The notes under the pieces are model-generated. The model did not search any database. It was not told the origin of the DNA and was given only the letters and a program-made list of their open reading frames with translations. This document shows, piece by piece, positions 43,581 to 53,237 of a DNA stretch of 64,000 nt. Position 1 is the stretch's first letter; the number at the start of each line of letters is the position of its first letter. The position numbers and the translations under genes were made by a program. This stretch comes from Polyangium mundeleinium (lineage in GTDB: Bacteria > Myxococcota_A > Polyangia > Polyangiales > Polyangiaceae), in contig NZ_JAQNDO010000001.1 in assembly GCF_028369105.1 (NCBI RefSeq), positions 10,200,501 to 10,264,500 of the forward strand, written 5' to 3'.

Positions 43581-45824
43581 ATGAATCAACGCCGCCGTAT
43601 CTTCTTCCCGACCTCGCTCGCTTCAATGACGACAGGCCTCCTCCTCGCTGCCGCCACGCTCCAGGGCTGCGCCACGAGCACGAGCACGCGTGGCGGCGGC
43701 GGAGACGATGGAAGCGACGGAGGATCGGGCGGCACCGGAAACGCCGGCGGCATGGGCGGCCTCGGGGGCATGGGCGGCATGGGCGGCCTCGGGGGCATGG
43801 GCGGCGACGGCGGCATGGGCGGCGTCGGCGGCATGGGCGGCGTCGGCGGCATGGGCGGCGCGTCGTCGTCGTCCTCGTCGTCGTCGTCGTCCTCGTCCTC
43901 CTCGTCGTCCTCGTCGAGCGGCTCGGGCGGTGGGTTCGAGCCGCCCGTGGGCACGGCGGACTACCCGGCGGAGACGGAGCAGAACAACCTGCCCGCGACC
44001 GCGGATCCGCTCGCCGCGGGGACGAAGGGGTTCACGGCATCCATCTACCCGACGGGGGATGTCGACGTGTTCTCGATCGACATCACCGTGGCCGGCTCGA
44101 ACCTCAAGGTGTCGACGGGCGACGGCATGGGCGGCTGCCCGGCCGGCGTGGCCACGCTCGTGCGTGTCTCCGGGCCGAGCGGCTTCCTCGGCTCGGACAC
44201 CGACAGCGGGCCCGCCGCCTGCTCGCAGATCCTGCCCGCCAACCAACCGGCCATGAGCAACCTCGCCGTGGGCACGTACTTCGTGCAGGTCGAGAGCGCG
44301 ACGTTCTCGCCGCTGCCGTTCTACGTCGTCGACATTGCCGTCGTGGAGCCCGGCTGCGGCGACGGGCTCGTGCAGGGCAGCGAGCAGTGCGACGACGGCA
44401 ACAACACGAGCGGCGACGGCTGCACGTCCGACTGCAAGCTCGAAGGCAACTACCCGACCGAGGTGGAGCCGAACCAGCCGATCGGCCAGGCAAACTCGAT
44501 CACCGGCACCGACGGCGTGGTCGCGGCGATCCAGCCCATCGGCGATCAGGACTTCTTCACGTTCGTGGTGAACGTGCCCGGCACCCGCGCGCGCATCGAG
44601 GTCACGAACGGGAACGGCGGCTGCCCGAGCGGCTTCGACTCGAAGATTTACCTCTACAACGCGAGCGGGACGGAGATCGCGGTGGACGACGACGACGGGG
44701 TGGACTCGTGCTCGATGCTCGAGCCCGCCGGCGACGCCGTGGTCGCGAACCTCGCCGCGGGCAAGTACACGGTGAAGGTCGAGGAGTACAACAACGACGA
44801 GGCGCAGGCTGCGTACGTGCTCCAGTACCAGCTCACCGAGCCCGGCTGCGGCGACACGTTCGTGCAGCTCGGCGAGCAGTGCGACGACGGGAACACGGCC
44901 GCGGGCGACGGCTGCTCGCCGACGTGCCAGCTCGAAGGGAACTACCTGAGCGAGACGGAGCCGAACCAGCCGAACAACATGGCGAACTCGGTCGTCGGCT
45001 TCGACGGCGTCGTCGCGTCGATCCTGCCCGCAGGGGATCAGGACTACTTCAGCTTCCAGATCACGGAGCCGGGATCGAGCGTGACGATCGAGGTGACGGA
45101 CGGGTACGGCGGCTGCCCGATCGACTTCGACTCGAAGATCTACCTCTACTCGCCCTCGAACCAGCTCCTCGTGTCGGACGACGACGACGGCGCGAGCACG
45201 TGCTCCCTCATCAGCCCCTTGCTCGACCCGAGCGCCGCCACGAACCTGCCCGTCGGCACGTACGTGGTCATGGTGGAGGAGTACCAGAACGACGAGGCGC
45301 AGAGCTCGTACGTGCTCAAAGTAAAGGTGGCGGCCCCGGGCTGCGGCGACAGCATCCTCGCGAGCCCGGCCGAGCAATGCGACGACGGGAACACGGTCGC
45401 CGGCGACGGCTGCAGCCCGACGTGCATGGCCGAGGCGCCGTGGGAGATCGAGCCGAACGCGAGCACGGCCACGGCGACGCCAGCCTGGCCCATGACGACG
45501 AGCTGGTACGGGAAGATCGATCCGATCGCCGACGTCGACTACTTCCAGTTCGATCTGCCGGCGGGCAAGAGCCCGGTGCTCACGACGCACAACATCGGTG
45601 ACGCGAGCTCCTGCGACTTCGACACGGTGATGCACCTGCTCGACGCGAACGGCGTGCAGATCGTGGAGGACGACGACGACGGCCCGAGCACCTGCTCGTT
45701 GCTGTCGAAGGCGAACGACGCGACGCTCGCGAGCCTCCCGGCCGGCACGTACTACGTGTGGGTCCAGGACTACGACAACGACGCCAAGATCACGGGATAC
45801 GAGCTCAGCCTCACGTTCGAGTGA
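43581..45824 (+). CDS. Surface lipoprotein with Gly-Met and poly-Ser tracts, PPC-like and DUF4215 domains
   Basis: A 747-residue predicted lipoprotein (LQGC, Cys30; GAGG before the ATG). After the anchor comes a low-complexity stalk: GGMGG units (about residues 50-93, from an 18-bp DNA repeat) and 19 consecutive Ser (about 95-113, from TCG/TCC repeats at 43863-43919). Four PPC-like beta domains follow (TEQNNLPATAD ... YFVQVE, TEVEPNQPIGQAN ... YTVKVEEY, TETEPNQPNNMAN ... YVVMVEEY and IEPNASTATATPAW ... YYVWVQDY), three linked by DUF4215 Cys units (CGDGLVQGSEQCDDGN-x-GDGC, CGDTFVQLGEQCDDGN and CGDSILASPAEQCDDGN). DUF4215 units are typical of myxobacterial surface proteins. The Ser stalk could extend the protein away from the outer membrane. 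Confidence 0.85.
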   Translation: MNQRRRIFFPTSLASMTTGLLLAAATLQGCATSTSTRGGGGDDGSDGGSGGTGNAGGMGGLGGMGGMGGLGGMGGDGGMGGVGGMGGVGGMGGASSSSSSSSSSSSSSSSSSSGSGGGFEPPVGTADYPAETEQNNLPATADPLAAGTKGFTASIYPTGDVDVFSIDITVAGSNLKVSTGDGMGGCPAGVATLVRVSGPSGFLGSDTDSGPAACSQILPANQPAMSNLAVGTYFVQVESATFSPLPFYVVDIAVVEPGCGDGLVQGSEQCDDGNNTSGDGCTSDCKLEGNYPTEVEPNQPIGQANSITGTDGVVAAIQPIGDQDFFTFVVNVPGTRARIEVTNGNGGCPSGFDSKIYLYNASGTEIAVDDDDGVDSCSMLEPAGDAVVANLAAGKYTVKVEEYNNDEAQAAYVLQYQLTEPGCGDTFVQLGEQCDDGNTAAGDGCSPTCQLEGNYLSETEPNQPNNMANSVVGFDGVVASILPAGDQDYFSFQITEPGSSVTIEVTDGYGGCPIDFDSKIYLYSPSNQLLVSDDDDGASTCSLISPLLDPSAATNLPVGTYVVMVEEYQNDEAQSSYVLKVKVAAPGCGDSILASPAEQCDDGNTVAGDGCSPTCMAEAPWEIEPNASTATATPAWPMTTSWYGKIDPIADVDYFQFDLPAGKSPVLTTHNIGDASSCDFDTVMHLLDANGVQIVEDDDDGPSTCSLLSKANDATLASLPAGTYYVWVQDYDNDAKITGYELSLTFE

Positions 45825-45835
45825 CGCGGCCCGCG

Positions 45836-47017
45836 ATGCTGCGCGCTTCGTCCTTCGTCGTGACGACCGCGCTCCTCGCGGGCTGCAGCCCCGAGGAGGT
45901 GGTGAACCCCGCGGGCGCGAGGATCGAGGGCTACCGGCAGGTCGTCCCGTTCGTCGCGCCGCCCGCAGGGGTCGAGACGCAGAACGCCAACAACAACCTC
46001 GACGTCGTGCGGCACGAGGGGCGCGTCTACCTCGCGTTCCGCACGGCGCCGAGCCACTTCGCGAGCGCGGAGACGGTCCTCTACGTGGTGTCGAGCGAGG
46101 ACCAGGAGTCCTTTCGCTACGAGACGCACGTGGCGATGGAGACCGATCTGCGCGAGATGCGGCTGCTCTCGCTCGAAGGAAAGCTCGTCCTCTACTTCGC
46201 CGTGCTCGGTTCGAACCCGCTCGACTTCGAGCCGCAGGGCATGATGGCCATGACCTACGAGGGCGGCGCGTGGAGCGAGCCCGCGCCGCTCTACGAGCCG
46301 GGCTTCATCCCGTGGCGGGCGAAGGTCGTGGACGGCGCCGCGTACCTCATCGGCTACGTCGGCGGCGAGAACATCTACGACTTCGACGGCGAGCCGATCC
46401 GGATCCATCTGCTCCGCACCGAGGACGGGCTCACGTTCGAGCCGCTCGTGCCCGGACGGCCGGTGGTGCAGGAGGGCGGCGGATCCGAGACGGACTTTGT
46501 CCTCCTCGCCAATGGCGATCTCGTCGCCGTGCAGCGCAACGAGGCCGGCGACGCGCTCGGCTTCGGCTCGAAGATCTGCCGCGCGAAGGCCGCCGATCTC
46601 GGGACCTGGGACTGCAAGCCCGACAAGAAGAAGTACGACTCGCCGCTGCTCTTCCGCAGCGGCGACGACGTCTGGCTCATCGGACGGCGCAACCTCACCG
46701 AGACAGGGAACTTCGGTCTCGATCGGGACGAGCTCTCGCTCGCGGATCAGGCAGGGGTGTACGCGGTCGAGTACTCGTTCCAGCCGAAGCGCTGCTCGCT
46801 CTGGCGTGTCGATCCGGAGACGCTGACGGCGTCGTTCGAGCTCGACCTTCCCTCGCGCGGGGACACCTGCTTCGCCTCGCTCGTGCCCGCGGGGGAAGGC
46901 GCGTACGACGTCTACAACTACACGAGCCCGCTCGACGGCGACGCGGAGCCCCGCTGGATCGAAGGGCAAGGCGGGCCCACGCTCATCTATCGGGTCCGGC
47001 TCGACGTGCCGCGCTAG
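45836..47017 (+). CDS. Beta-propeller-like lipoprotein
   Basis: A 393-residue predicted lipoprotein (LLAGC, Cys17). The start at 45836 lies 12 bp after the preceding lipoprotein gene, so they are one operon; the longer open frame overlaps that gene. The mature part has blades typical of sialidase/BNR-like or LVIVD propellers (VYLAFRTAPSHFASAETVLYVV, KLVLYFAVLGSN, GDLVAVQRNEAGD, DVWLIGRRNL), and several Trp/Tyr. Catalytic residues of sialidases (Asp boxes, Arg triad) are not clear, so the call is structural only. The segment QNANNNLDVVRHEGR (about 46-60) may be the first blade. Confidence 0.7.
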   Translation: MLRASSFVVTTALLAGCSPEEVVNPAGARIEGYRQVVPFVAPPAGVETQNANNNLDVVRHEGRVYLAFRTAPSHFASAETVLYVVSSEDQESFRYETHVAMETDLREMRLLSLEGKLVLYFAVLGSNPLDFEPQGMMAMTYEGGAWSEPAPLYEPGFIPWRAKVVDGAAYLIGYVGGENIYDFDGEPIRIHLLRTEDGLTFEPLVPGRPVVQEGGGSETDFVLLANGDLVAVQRNEAGDALGFGSKICRAKAADLGTWDCKPDKKKYDSPLLFRSGDDVWLIGRRNLTETGNFGLDRDELSLADQAGVYAVEYSFQPKRCSLWRVDPETLTASFELDLPSRGDTCFASLVPAGEGAYDVYNYTSPLDGDAEPRWIEGQGGPTLIYRVRLDVPR

Positions 47018-47027
47018 GGTCGACGAC

Positions 47028-47885
47028 GTGACGTTCCTCGCGCCAAAAGGGACGGAGTTCGTTCGCCTGCTGGGCGGCGGGAGCGTGTTCGAGGTGGCCC
47101 TCGTGCGCGAGGGAGACCACGAGCTCGTGTGCAAGCGGCTCGTGCCACGCGCGCTCGCCGCGCGGGAAGGGCGCGTGGCGATGGTGCGCGAGGCGCGGCT
47201 CCTGTCGACGATCGAGCACCCCGCGCTGCCCTCGCTCGTGCGCGTGGGGAACGACGCGCGGGGGCCGTTCTTTCTGGAGACGTTCGCGGCCGGGACGTCG
47301 GTGGCGGCGCTCGTGCACGGATGGCAGGAGCGAGGCGCGCGCGTGCCGAGGACGCTCGTGCGGCACGTGGCGATCCAGGCGCTCGAAGCGCTCGCCGAGA
47401 TCCACGCGCTCGGAGGCGAGGCAGGGCCGCTCGACGTGGTGCACGGGGATCTCGGCCCCGCGCACGTGCTCCTCGGCCCGCTCGGTGAGGTGCGGATCGT
47501 GGACCTCGGCGCCGCGCGGTTTCGAGGGCTCGAAGCCGAGCTCGAGACGGACGATCGCGGCACGCTGCCGTACGCGGCGCCGGAGATCGCGTCGGGCGAG
47601 GCGAAGCCGTCGCAGGCGACCGACGTGTACGCGATGGCCGCGACGCTGCTGTTTTTGGCGACGGGCGAGCGGCTCTGCGAGGCCGACACGGAGGCCGCGA
47701 TGCTCGCCGAGGTGGCGACGCGCGGGCTTCGGCGCGAGCTCGTCCTTCACGCAGAGGCGTTCGAGGTGAAGGAGCGCGAGGCGCTGTTCGAGGCGCTCGA
47801 TCCGGATCCGTCGCGGCGGCGCGCGTCGGCGCGAGAACTGTGCGACGCGCTCGCGCCGGTGCCACGTGCGCCGGACCTGCGCTAG
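47028..47885 (+). CDS. Degenerate Ser/Thr protein kinase domain (probable pseudokinase)
   Basis: A 285-residue single kinase-like domain starting at GTG 47028, with no membrane segment. The N-lobe has LLGGGSVFEV (14-23, Gly loop), the ATP-binding Lys in VCKRL (Lys36) and Glu in MVREARLL. The catalytic loop is HGDLGPAH (139-146) in place of H-R-D-x-K-x-x-N: Asp is kept, but the Lys is Gly and the Asn is His. The metal motif DFG is DLG (159-161). The activation segment reads GTLPYAAPE. The loss of Lys and Asn makes catalysis doubtful, so a scaffold or sensor role is possible. It lies 10 bp after the lipoprotein gene. Confidence 0.8.
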   Translation: MTFLAPKGTEFVRLLGGGSVFEVALVREGDHELVCKRLVPRALAAREGRVAMVREARLLSTIEHPALPSLVRVGNDARGPFFLETFAAGTSVAALVHGWQERGARVPRTLVRHVAIQALEALAEIHALGGEAGPLDVVHGDLGPAHVLLGPLGEVRIVDLGAARFRGLEAELETDDRGTLPYAAPEIASGEAKPSQATDVYAMAATLLFLATGERLCEADTEAAMLAEVATRGLRRELVLHAEAFEVKEREALFEALDPDPSRRRASARELCDALAPVPRAPDLR

Positions 47886-47899
47886 AGTCGCGCAGCCAA

Positions 47900-49066
47900 A
47901 TGAAGACCAAGGACGCGCCTTTCCCGGTTTCCCTCGACACCCTCGCCATTCACGCCGGCCAGGAGCCCGATCCGACCAGCGGAGCGGTGATGATGCCGAT
48001 CGTGCTCGCCAGCACGTTCGCGCAGGAGAGCCCGGGCGTGCACAAGGGCTACGAGTACTCGCGCAGCGGCAACCCCACGCGTCGCGCGCTCGAAGCGTGC
48101 CTCGCGGCCCTCGAAGGCGGCGTGCACGGCTACAGCTTCGGAAGCGGGCTCGCCGCGACGACCACGCTCCTGCACACGCTTTCGCCCGGCGCGCACATCC
48201 TCTGCGGCGACGACGTCTACGGCGGCACGTTCCGCTTGATGGACAAGGTCATGGGCCCGATGGGGATCTCGTCGAGCTTCGTCGACATGCGTGATCCCGC
48301 GGCGGTGCGCGCGGCGATCCGGCCCTCGACGCGCCTGCTCTGGATCGAGACGCCGACGAACCCGATGCTCAAGGTCTTCGACATCGCGGCGCTCGCAGAG
48401 GTGGCGCGCGAGGCGAAGATTACCTTCGTCGTCGACAACACGTTCGCCACGCCCATGCTCCAGCGCCCGCTCGATCTCGGCGCGGACGTGGTGGTTCACT
48501 CGGTGACGAAGTACCTGAACGGGCACTCGGACGTCGTCGGCGGGGCGATCGTGACGTCGAACCCGAAGGTCGCGGAGCGGATCGGCTTCCTGCAGAACGC
48601 GATGGGCGCCGTGCCGAGCCCCTTCGACTGCTACCTCGTGCTGCGCGGCCTGAAGACGTTGCCCGTGCGCGTGCGTCACCAGAGCATGGCGGCGCTCGCG
48701 CTCGCCGAGCGGCTCGCGCGTCATCCGCGCGTCGAGCGTGTGCACTACCCGGGCCTCGCGTCGCATCCGGACCACGCCGTGGCGGCGCGGCAGATGCGCG
48801 GCGGGTTCGGGGGCATGATCTCGATCGAGGTCGCGGGAGGGCTCACGGCGGCGCGGACCGTGCTGGAGCGGCTGCACGTGTTCTCGTGCGCGGAGAGCCT
48901 TGGCGGCGTGGAGTCGCTCGCCGAGCATCCGGCGATCATGACGCACGCATCGGTCCCCGAGGAGACGCGCAAGGTGCTCGGCATCTCCGACGGCCTCGTG
49001 CGGCTCTCGGTGGGGCTCGAAGCGGTCGATGATCTCTGGAAAGATCTCGAACACGCGCTCGGCTGA
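47900..49066 (+). CDS. metB: Cystathionine gamma-synthase/lyase family PLP enzyme
   Basis: A 388-residue pyridoxal-phosphate enzyme of the Cys/Met metabolism gamma family. Motifs include YEYSRSGNPTRRALEACLA, FGSGLAATTTLL, ETPTNPMLKVFDI, VDNTFATP and SVTKYLNGHSDVVGG, the last with the PLP-binding Lys at about 208. Such enzymes make or break cystathionine (methionine biosynthesis or reverse transsulfuration); the family members cannot be told apart by these motifs, so MetB is one option and CTH-type lyase another. The protein starts at ATG 47900; the longer frame overlaps the kinase gene. It ends before a clear hairpin terminator. Confidence 0.85.
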   Translation: MKTKDAPFPVSLDTLAIHAGQEPDPTSGAVMMPIVLASTFAQESPGVHKGYEYSRSGNPTRRALEACLAALEGGVHGYSFGSGLAATTTLLHTLSPGAHILCGDDVYGGTFRLMDKVMGPMGISSSFVDMRDPAAVRAAIRPSTRLLWIETPTNPMLKVFDIAALAEVAREAKITFVVDNTFATPMLQRPLDLGADVVVHSVTKYLNGHSDVVGGAIVTSNPKVAERIGFLQNAMGAVPSPFDCYLVLRGLKTLPVRVRHQSMAALALAERLARHPRVERVHYPGLASHPDHAVAARQMRGGFGGMISIEVAGGLTAARTVLERLHVFSCAESLGGVESLAEHPAIMTHASVPEETRKVLGISDGLVRLSVGLEAVDDLWKDLEHALG

Positions 49067-49078
49067 GAGACGAAGCTC

Positions 49079-49102
49079 GGGGCGTAGCCGGAGCTACGCC
49101 CC
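49079..49102 (+). terminator. Hairpin after the PLP enzyme gene
   Basis: A perfect 10-bp stem GGGGCGTAGC (49079-49088) and GCTACGCCCC (49093-49102) with loop CGGA, 13 bp after the stop of the PLP gene and 72 bp before the next start. There is no strong T-run. Confidence 0.7.
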
Positions 49103-49173
49103 GCGCACTGAAATGCGGTAGAACCAGGAGCGTCGGCGCATCGGCGCGCCGCAGATACCCCTGGGAGACTTCC

Positions 49174-49719
49174 ATGCTGCGTGCTGCCTGTCTTGCTTTC
49201 CCGCTCGTCGCGTTCGCCTTGCTCGGCGGTTGCAGCGACCCCGTGCCCCCGACGCCGCAAGGCGCGTTCAACGTGCAGTTCTCGAAGACGGGCGCGACCT
49301 GCCCGATCGCCTCGCACAAGTCCGAGATCGGCACGATCAGCGCCTCGACGAAGACGGCCGTCGTGATCGACGGCGTGGAAGGCGCGACGGTGACCTGCTC
49401 GGTCTCGGGCGCGGGGCCGTTCAGCGTGAGCGCGCAGCTCCGCCTCGGCAGCGACGGGATCAACCTGTCGATCCCCGCGATCAACGTGGGCGCGACGGAG
49501 GCGAGCCCGGCGACTGGCTCGCTCGCATTCTTCTCGGACCGGACGGCGGGCGACGCGTTCAGCTCGTCGAAGTGCAACTTCTACTTCAAGGAAGGCACGG
49601 GCGAGGGCATCGCGTCAGGCAAGATCTGGGTTTCGTTCGTGTGCCCCGAGGTCGTCGAGTCGACGAACACGTGTGGCATCGCCGAGAGCCACTTGATCCT
49701 CGAGAACTGCGATCAGTGA
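49174..49719 (+). CDS. Hypothetical lipoprotein with disulfide-rich mature domain
   Basis: A 181-residue predicted lipoprotein (LLGGC, Cys20). The mature part is a beta-rich domain with FNVQFSKTGATCPIASHKSEIG, ATVTCSVSGAGPFSVSAQLRL, SSSKCNFYFKEGTGEGIASGKIWVSFVCPE and ends CGIAESHLILENC, so six Cys besides the anchor could form disulfides. No known domain. It is transcribed alone, between a terminator on each side (49079-49102 and 49740-49767). Confidence 0.75.
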   Translation: MLRAACLAFPLVAFALLGGCSDPVPPTPQGAFNVQFSKTGATCPIASHKSEIGTISASTKTAVVIDGVEGATVTCSVSGAGPFSVSAQLRLGSDGINLSIPAINVGATEASPATGSLAFFSDRTAGDAFSSSKCNFYFKEGTGEGIASGKIWVSFVCPEVVESTNTCGIAESHLILENCDQ

Positions 49720-49739
49720 CCGTCCCCCTCCGCCCCTGA

Positions 49740-49767
49740 TCCTCACCCCCGAGAAGAGGGGTGAGGA
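49740..49767. terminator. Bidirectional hairpin between convergent genes
   Basis: A perfect 10-bp stem TCCTCACCCC (49740-49749) with GGGGTGAGGA (49758-49767) and an 8-nt loop, between the stop of the lipoprotein (49719) and the stop of the PP2C gene (49787). Confidence 0.7.
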
Positions 49768-49786
49768 GGGGGCGTGAGGCCGAGGA

Positions 49787-50635
49787 TCAGGAGTCGCCGT
49801 CGTCGCCGACCGTCACGGCGATGCGGTGCGCCGGGACCTGGAGCGTGGGCTCGTCGCCGTACTCCACGTCGTCCTGGAGGAAGCGGATCGCCAGCACGGT
49901 GATGTTGTCCTCGCCGCCGAGCTCGTTCGCCTTGGCGATGAGGCGCCTGCACATCTCGGACGTGTCCTGCGAGGACGCGACGATGTCGCGGATCTGCTCG
50001 TCGGTGAGCATGCCGGAGAGGCCGTCGGAGCAGAGGATGTAGACGTCGCCGAGGTGCGGCTCGTCGCTCATCAGGTCGACGGCGACGCTGTCCTGCATGC
50101 CGAGCGCGCGGGTGATCACGTTGCGCGGCAGCTCCGCCCGTTGCTCCTCCGTGAGCTCGGGCATCGCCATGAGGTAGTCGTTGATCAGCGAGTGATCCCG
50201 CGTGAGCTGCTGGATCGTGCCGCCGCGGACGCGGTAGGCGCGGCTGTCGCCGACGTGCCCCACGTAGATGCGGTTGCGCCGGCGCGAGAAGACGGCGCTG
50301 ACCACGGTCGTGCCCATGCCGGCGCACTCGCGTGAGCGGATGCTGCGCTCGAAGATCCGCCGGTTCGCGACCATGATGCCGCTGAGCAGGCGATTTTCAT
50401 CCTCGGTCAGGTTCGCGTCGAAGTGGATCGGCCAGGTCGCGTCGTCGTTCGCCGTGGAGCGAAAGAACTCGGTGATGGAGTCGGTCGCGAGGCGGCTCGC
50501 CACATCGCCGGCGCGATGGCCCCCCATGCCATCGGCGACGATGAACAGATCGAACTCCTGCAGGACAGCGTAGCTGTCCTCGTTGTGATCGCGCTGGAGA
50601 CCGACATCGGTCATCCCGGAAGCAAATGCGCGCAT
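49787..50635 (-). CDS. PP2C-family Ser/Thr protein phosphatase
   Basis: A 282-residue soluble PPM/PP2C metal-dependent phosphatase. ATG 50635 is used (GAGG 5 nt before); a TTG 12 nt further is less likely. Motifs: DVGLQRDHNEDSY (metal Asp/Glu), VADGMGGHRAGDVAS, GTTVVSAVF, VGHVGDSRAYRV, LTRDHSLIN, VYILCSDGLSGML and GGEDNITVLAI; all the metal-binding Asp positions are kept. Such phosphatases reverse Ser/Thr kinase signals. Myxobacteria have many kinases, and the window holds a kinase-like gene about 2 kb away, but a direct link is not shown. A 190-bp gap follows to frr. Confidence 0.93.
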   Translation of the reverse strand: MRAFASGMTDVGLQRDHNEDSYAVLQEFDLFIVADGMGGHRAGDVASRLATDSITEFFRSTANDDATWPIHFDANLTEDENRLLSGIMVANRRIFERSIRSRECAGMGTTVVSAVFSRRRNRIYVGHVGDSRAYRVRGGTIQQLTRDHSLINDYLMAMPELTEEQRAELPRNVITRALGMQDSVAVDLMSDEPHLGDVYILCSDGLSGMLTDEQIRDIVASSQDTSEMCRRLIAKANELGGEDNITVLAIRFLQDDVEYGDEPTLQVPAHRIAVTVGDDGDS

Positions 50636-50838
50636 AAACCTCGGCAACCTTAGACCGGGTCAAAACCGACGATTTTCACGGTTTCACGCAGCGTTTCCGC
50701 TGTCAAGCCGTCTTCCTCGCTCGGGGCAAGGAAGCCGCGCCGCGCGAGGCCTTCGGCGCCCTCTGCGCCGTGCGTGAAGCTTGGATCTCGGCTGCCTTGG
50801 GCCATGCGTTCCCCCTCCTTTGCCTCCTCCGGAGACCC

Positions 50839-51396
50839 CTACACCTCCAGGATGTCCTTTTCCTTGTGGGCGATGACGCCGTCGACCTGCTTGATGCCCT
50901 CGGCCACCACCTCCTCGATCTTCTTCTTCGCCCGATCGGCGTCGTCGCCGCTGACCTCGCCGTCCTTGTCGAGCGTGTCGACGAGCTCGTTCGCGTCCCT
51001 GCGGTGCTTGCGGATCGCGACGCGCGCCTCCTCGCCGTACTTCTTGGTCAGCTTGACCATCTCCTTGCGCCGGTCCTCGGTGAGGGCCGGGATCGGGATG
51101 CGGATGAGGTCGGCGTCGACCTGAGGGTTCAGGTTCAGGTCGCTCTCGCGGATGGCCTTGTCCACGGCCTTCACCTGGTTCTTCTCCCAGGGCTTGATCG
51201 TGATGAGGCGAGGCTCGGGCACGCTCACCGTGGCCATCTGTTGGATGGGCGTGGGCACGCCGTAGTAGTCGACGCGGACGCCATCGAGCATCCCGGCGTG
51301 GGCGCGGCCCGTGCGCACGCGCGTGAGATCGCGGCGAAGCGCCTCGATGGATTTCTCGATGCCTGTCCGCAAATCATTCAACACGTCTTCCAGCAT
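50839..51396 (-). CDS. frr: Ribosome recycling factor
   Basis: Exactly the usual 185 residues. It releases the post-termination ribosome with EF-G. The conserved core is DLTRVRTGRAHAGMLDGVRVDYYGVPTPIQQMATVSVPEPR, PWEKN, DLNLNPQVDADLIRIPIPALTEDRRKEMVKLTKK and the long C-terminal helix ending EKDILEV. The start at 51396 has AGGAGA 7 nt upstream. Its usual neighbours (pyrH, tsf, uppS) are not here, and it is divergent from an NtrC-like regulator with about 220 bp between. Confidence 0.97.
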   Translation of the reverse strand: MLEDVLNDLRTGIEKSIEALRRDLTRVRTGRAHAGMLDGVRVDYYGVPTPIQQMATVSVPEPRLITIKPWEKNQVKAVDKAIRESDLNLNPQVDADLIRIPIPALTEDRRKEMVKLTKKYGEEARVAIRKHRRDANELVDTLDKDGEVSGDDADRAKKKIEEVVAEGIKQVDGVIAHKEKDILEV

Positions 51397-51620
51397 GCCG
51401 GTCTCTCCTCGGTCTCGTGCGGCGGGGGCGAGCTTAGCTCTCTTTTGTGCAGGAGGGGGCAGTTGCGGAGGGGCCCCGCGCACGGAAGCGCGGAAGCAGG
51501 GCGGCCCCGACGGTCCGCGCCGGCCAAGGCCAGGCAAGCCGGCGCCCGAAGTTCGCGAGGCAGCCTGCCCCTGCCCGCTGCCCCAGGGCGGTCGCCCGTA
51601 GTAGGTGTAGGGGAGGCGCA

Positions 51621-53072
<1,452 letters not shown>

Positions 53073-53237
53073 TTCGTGGGGAACGGATCCTCCGCGTCGC
53101 GGTCGAACGCGGGGAGACGTGCTCGCGCGAGCGCCCGCGAAAAGTTGACGGATCCTCCTCGCCTGCGCGATGATCCCGTGGTTTCCCGGTTATTCCGGAG
53201 CGCCGCCTGGGCGCCGCGAAGAGGACGACGAGAGGCG

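Noticed and set aside
43863-43919. Phase-variable tract causing on/off switching
   Set aside because: The Ser repeat is trinucleotide, so changes keep the frame; only stalk length would vary.
43623-45635. Long open frame of 670 codons on the minus strand
   Set aside because: It lies antisense to the large lipoprotein gene, whose domains are clear; the frame is open only because of GC codon bias.
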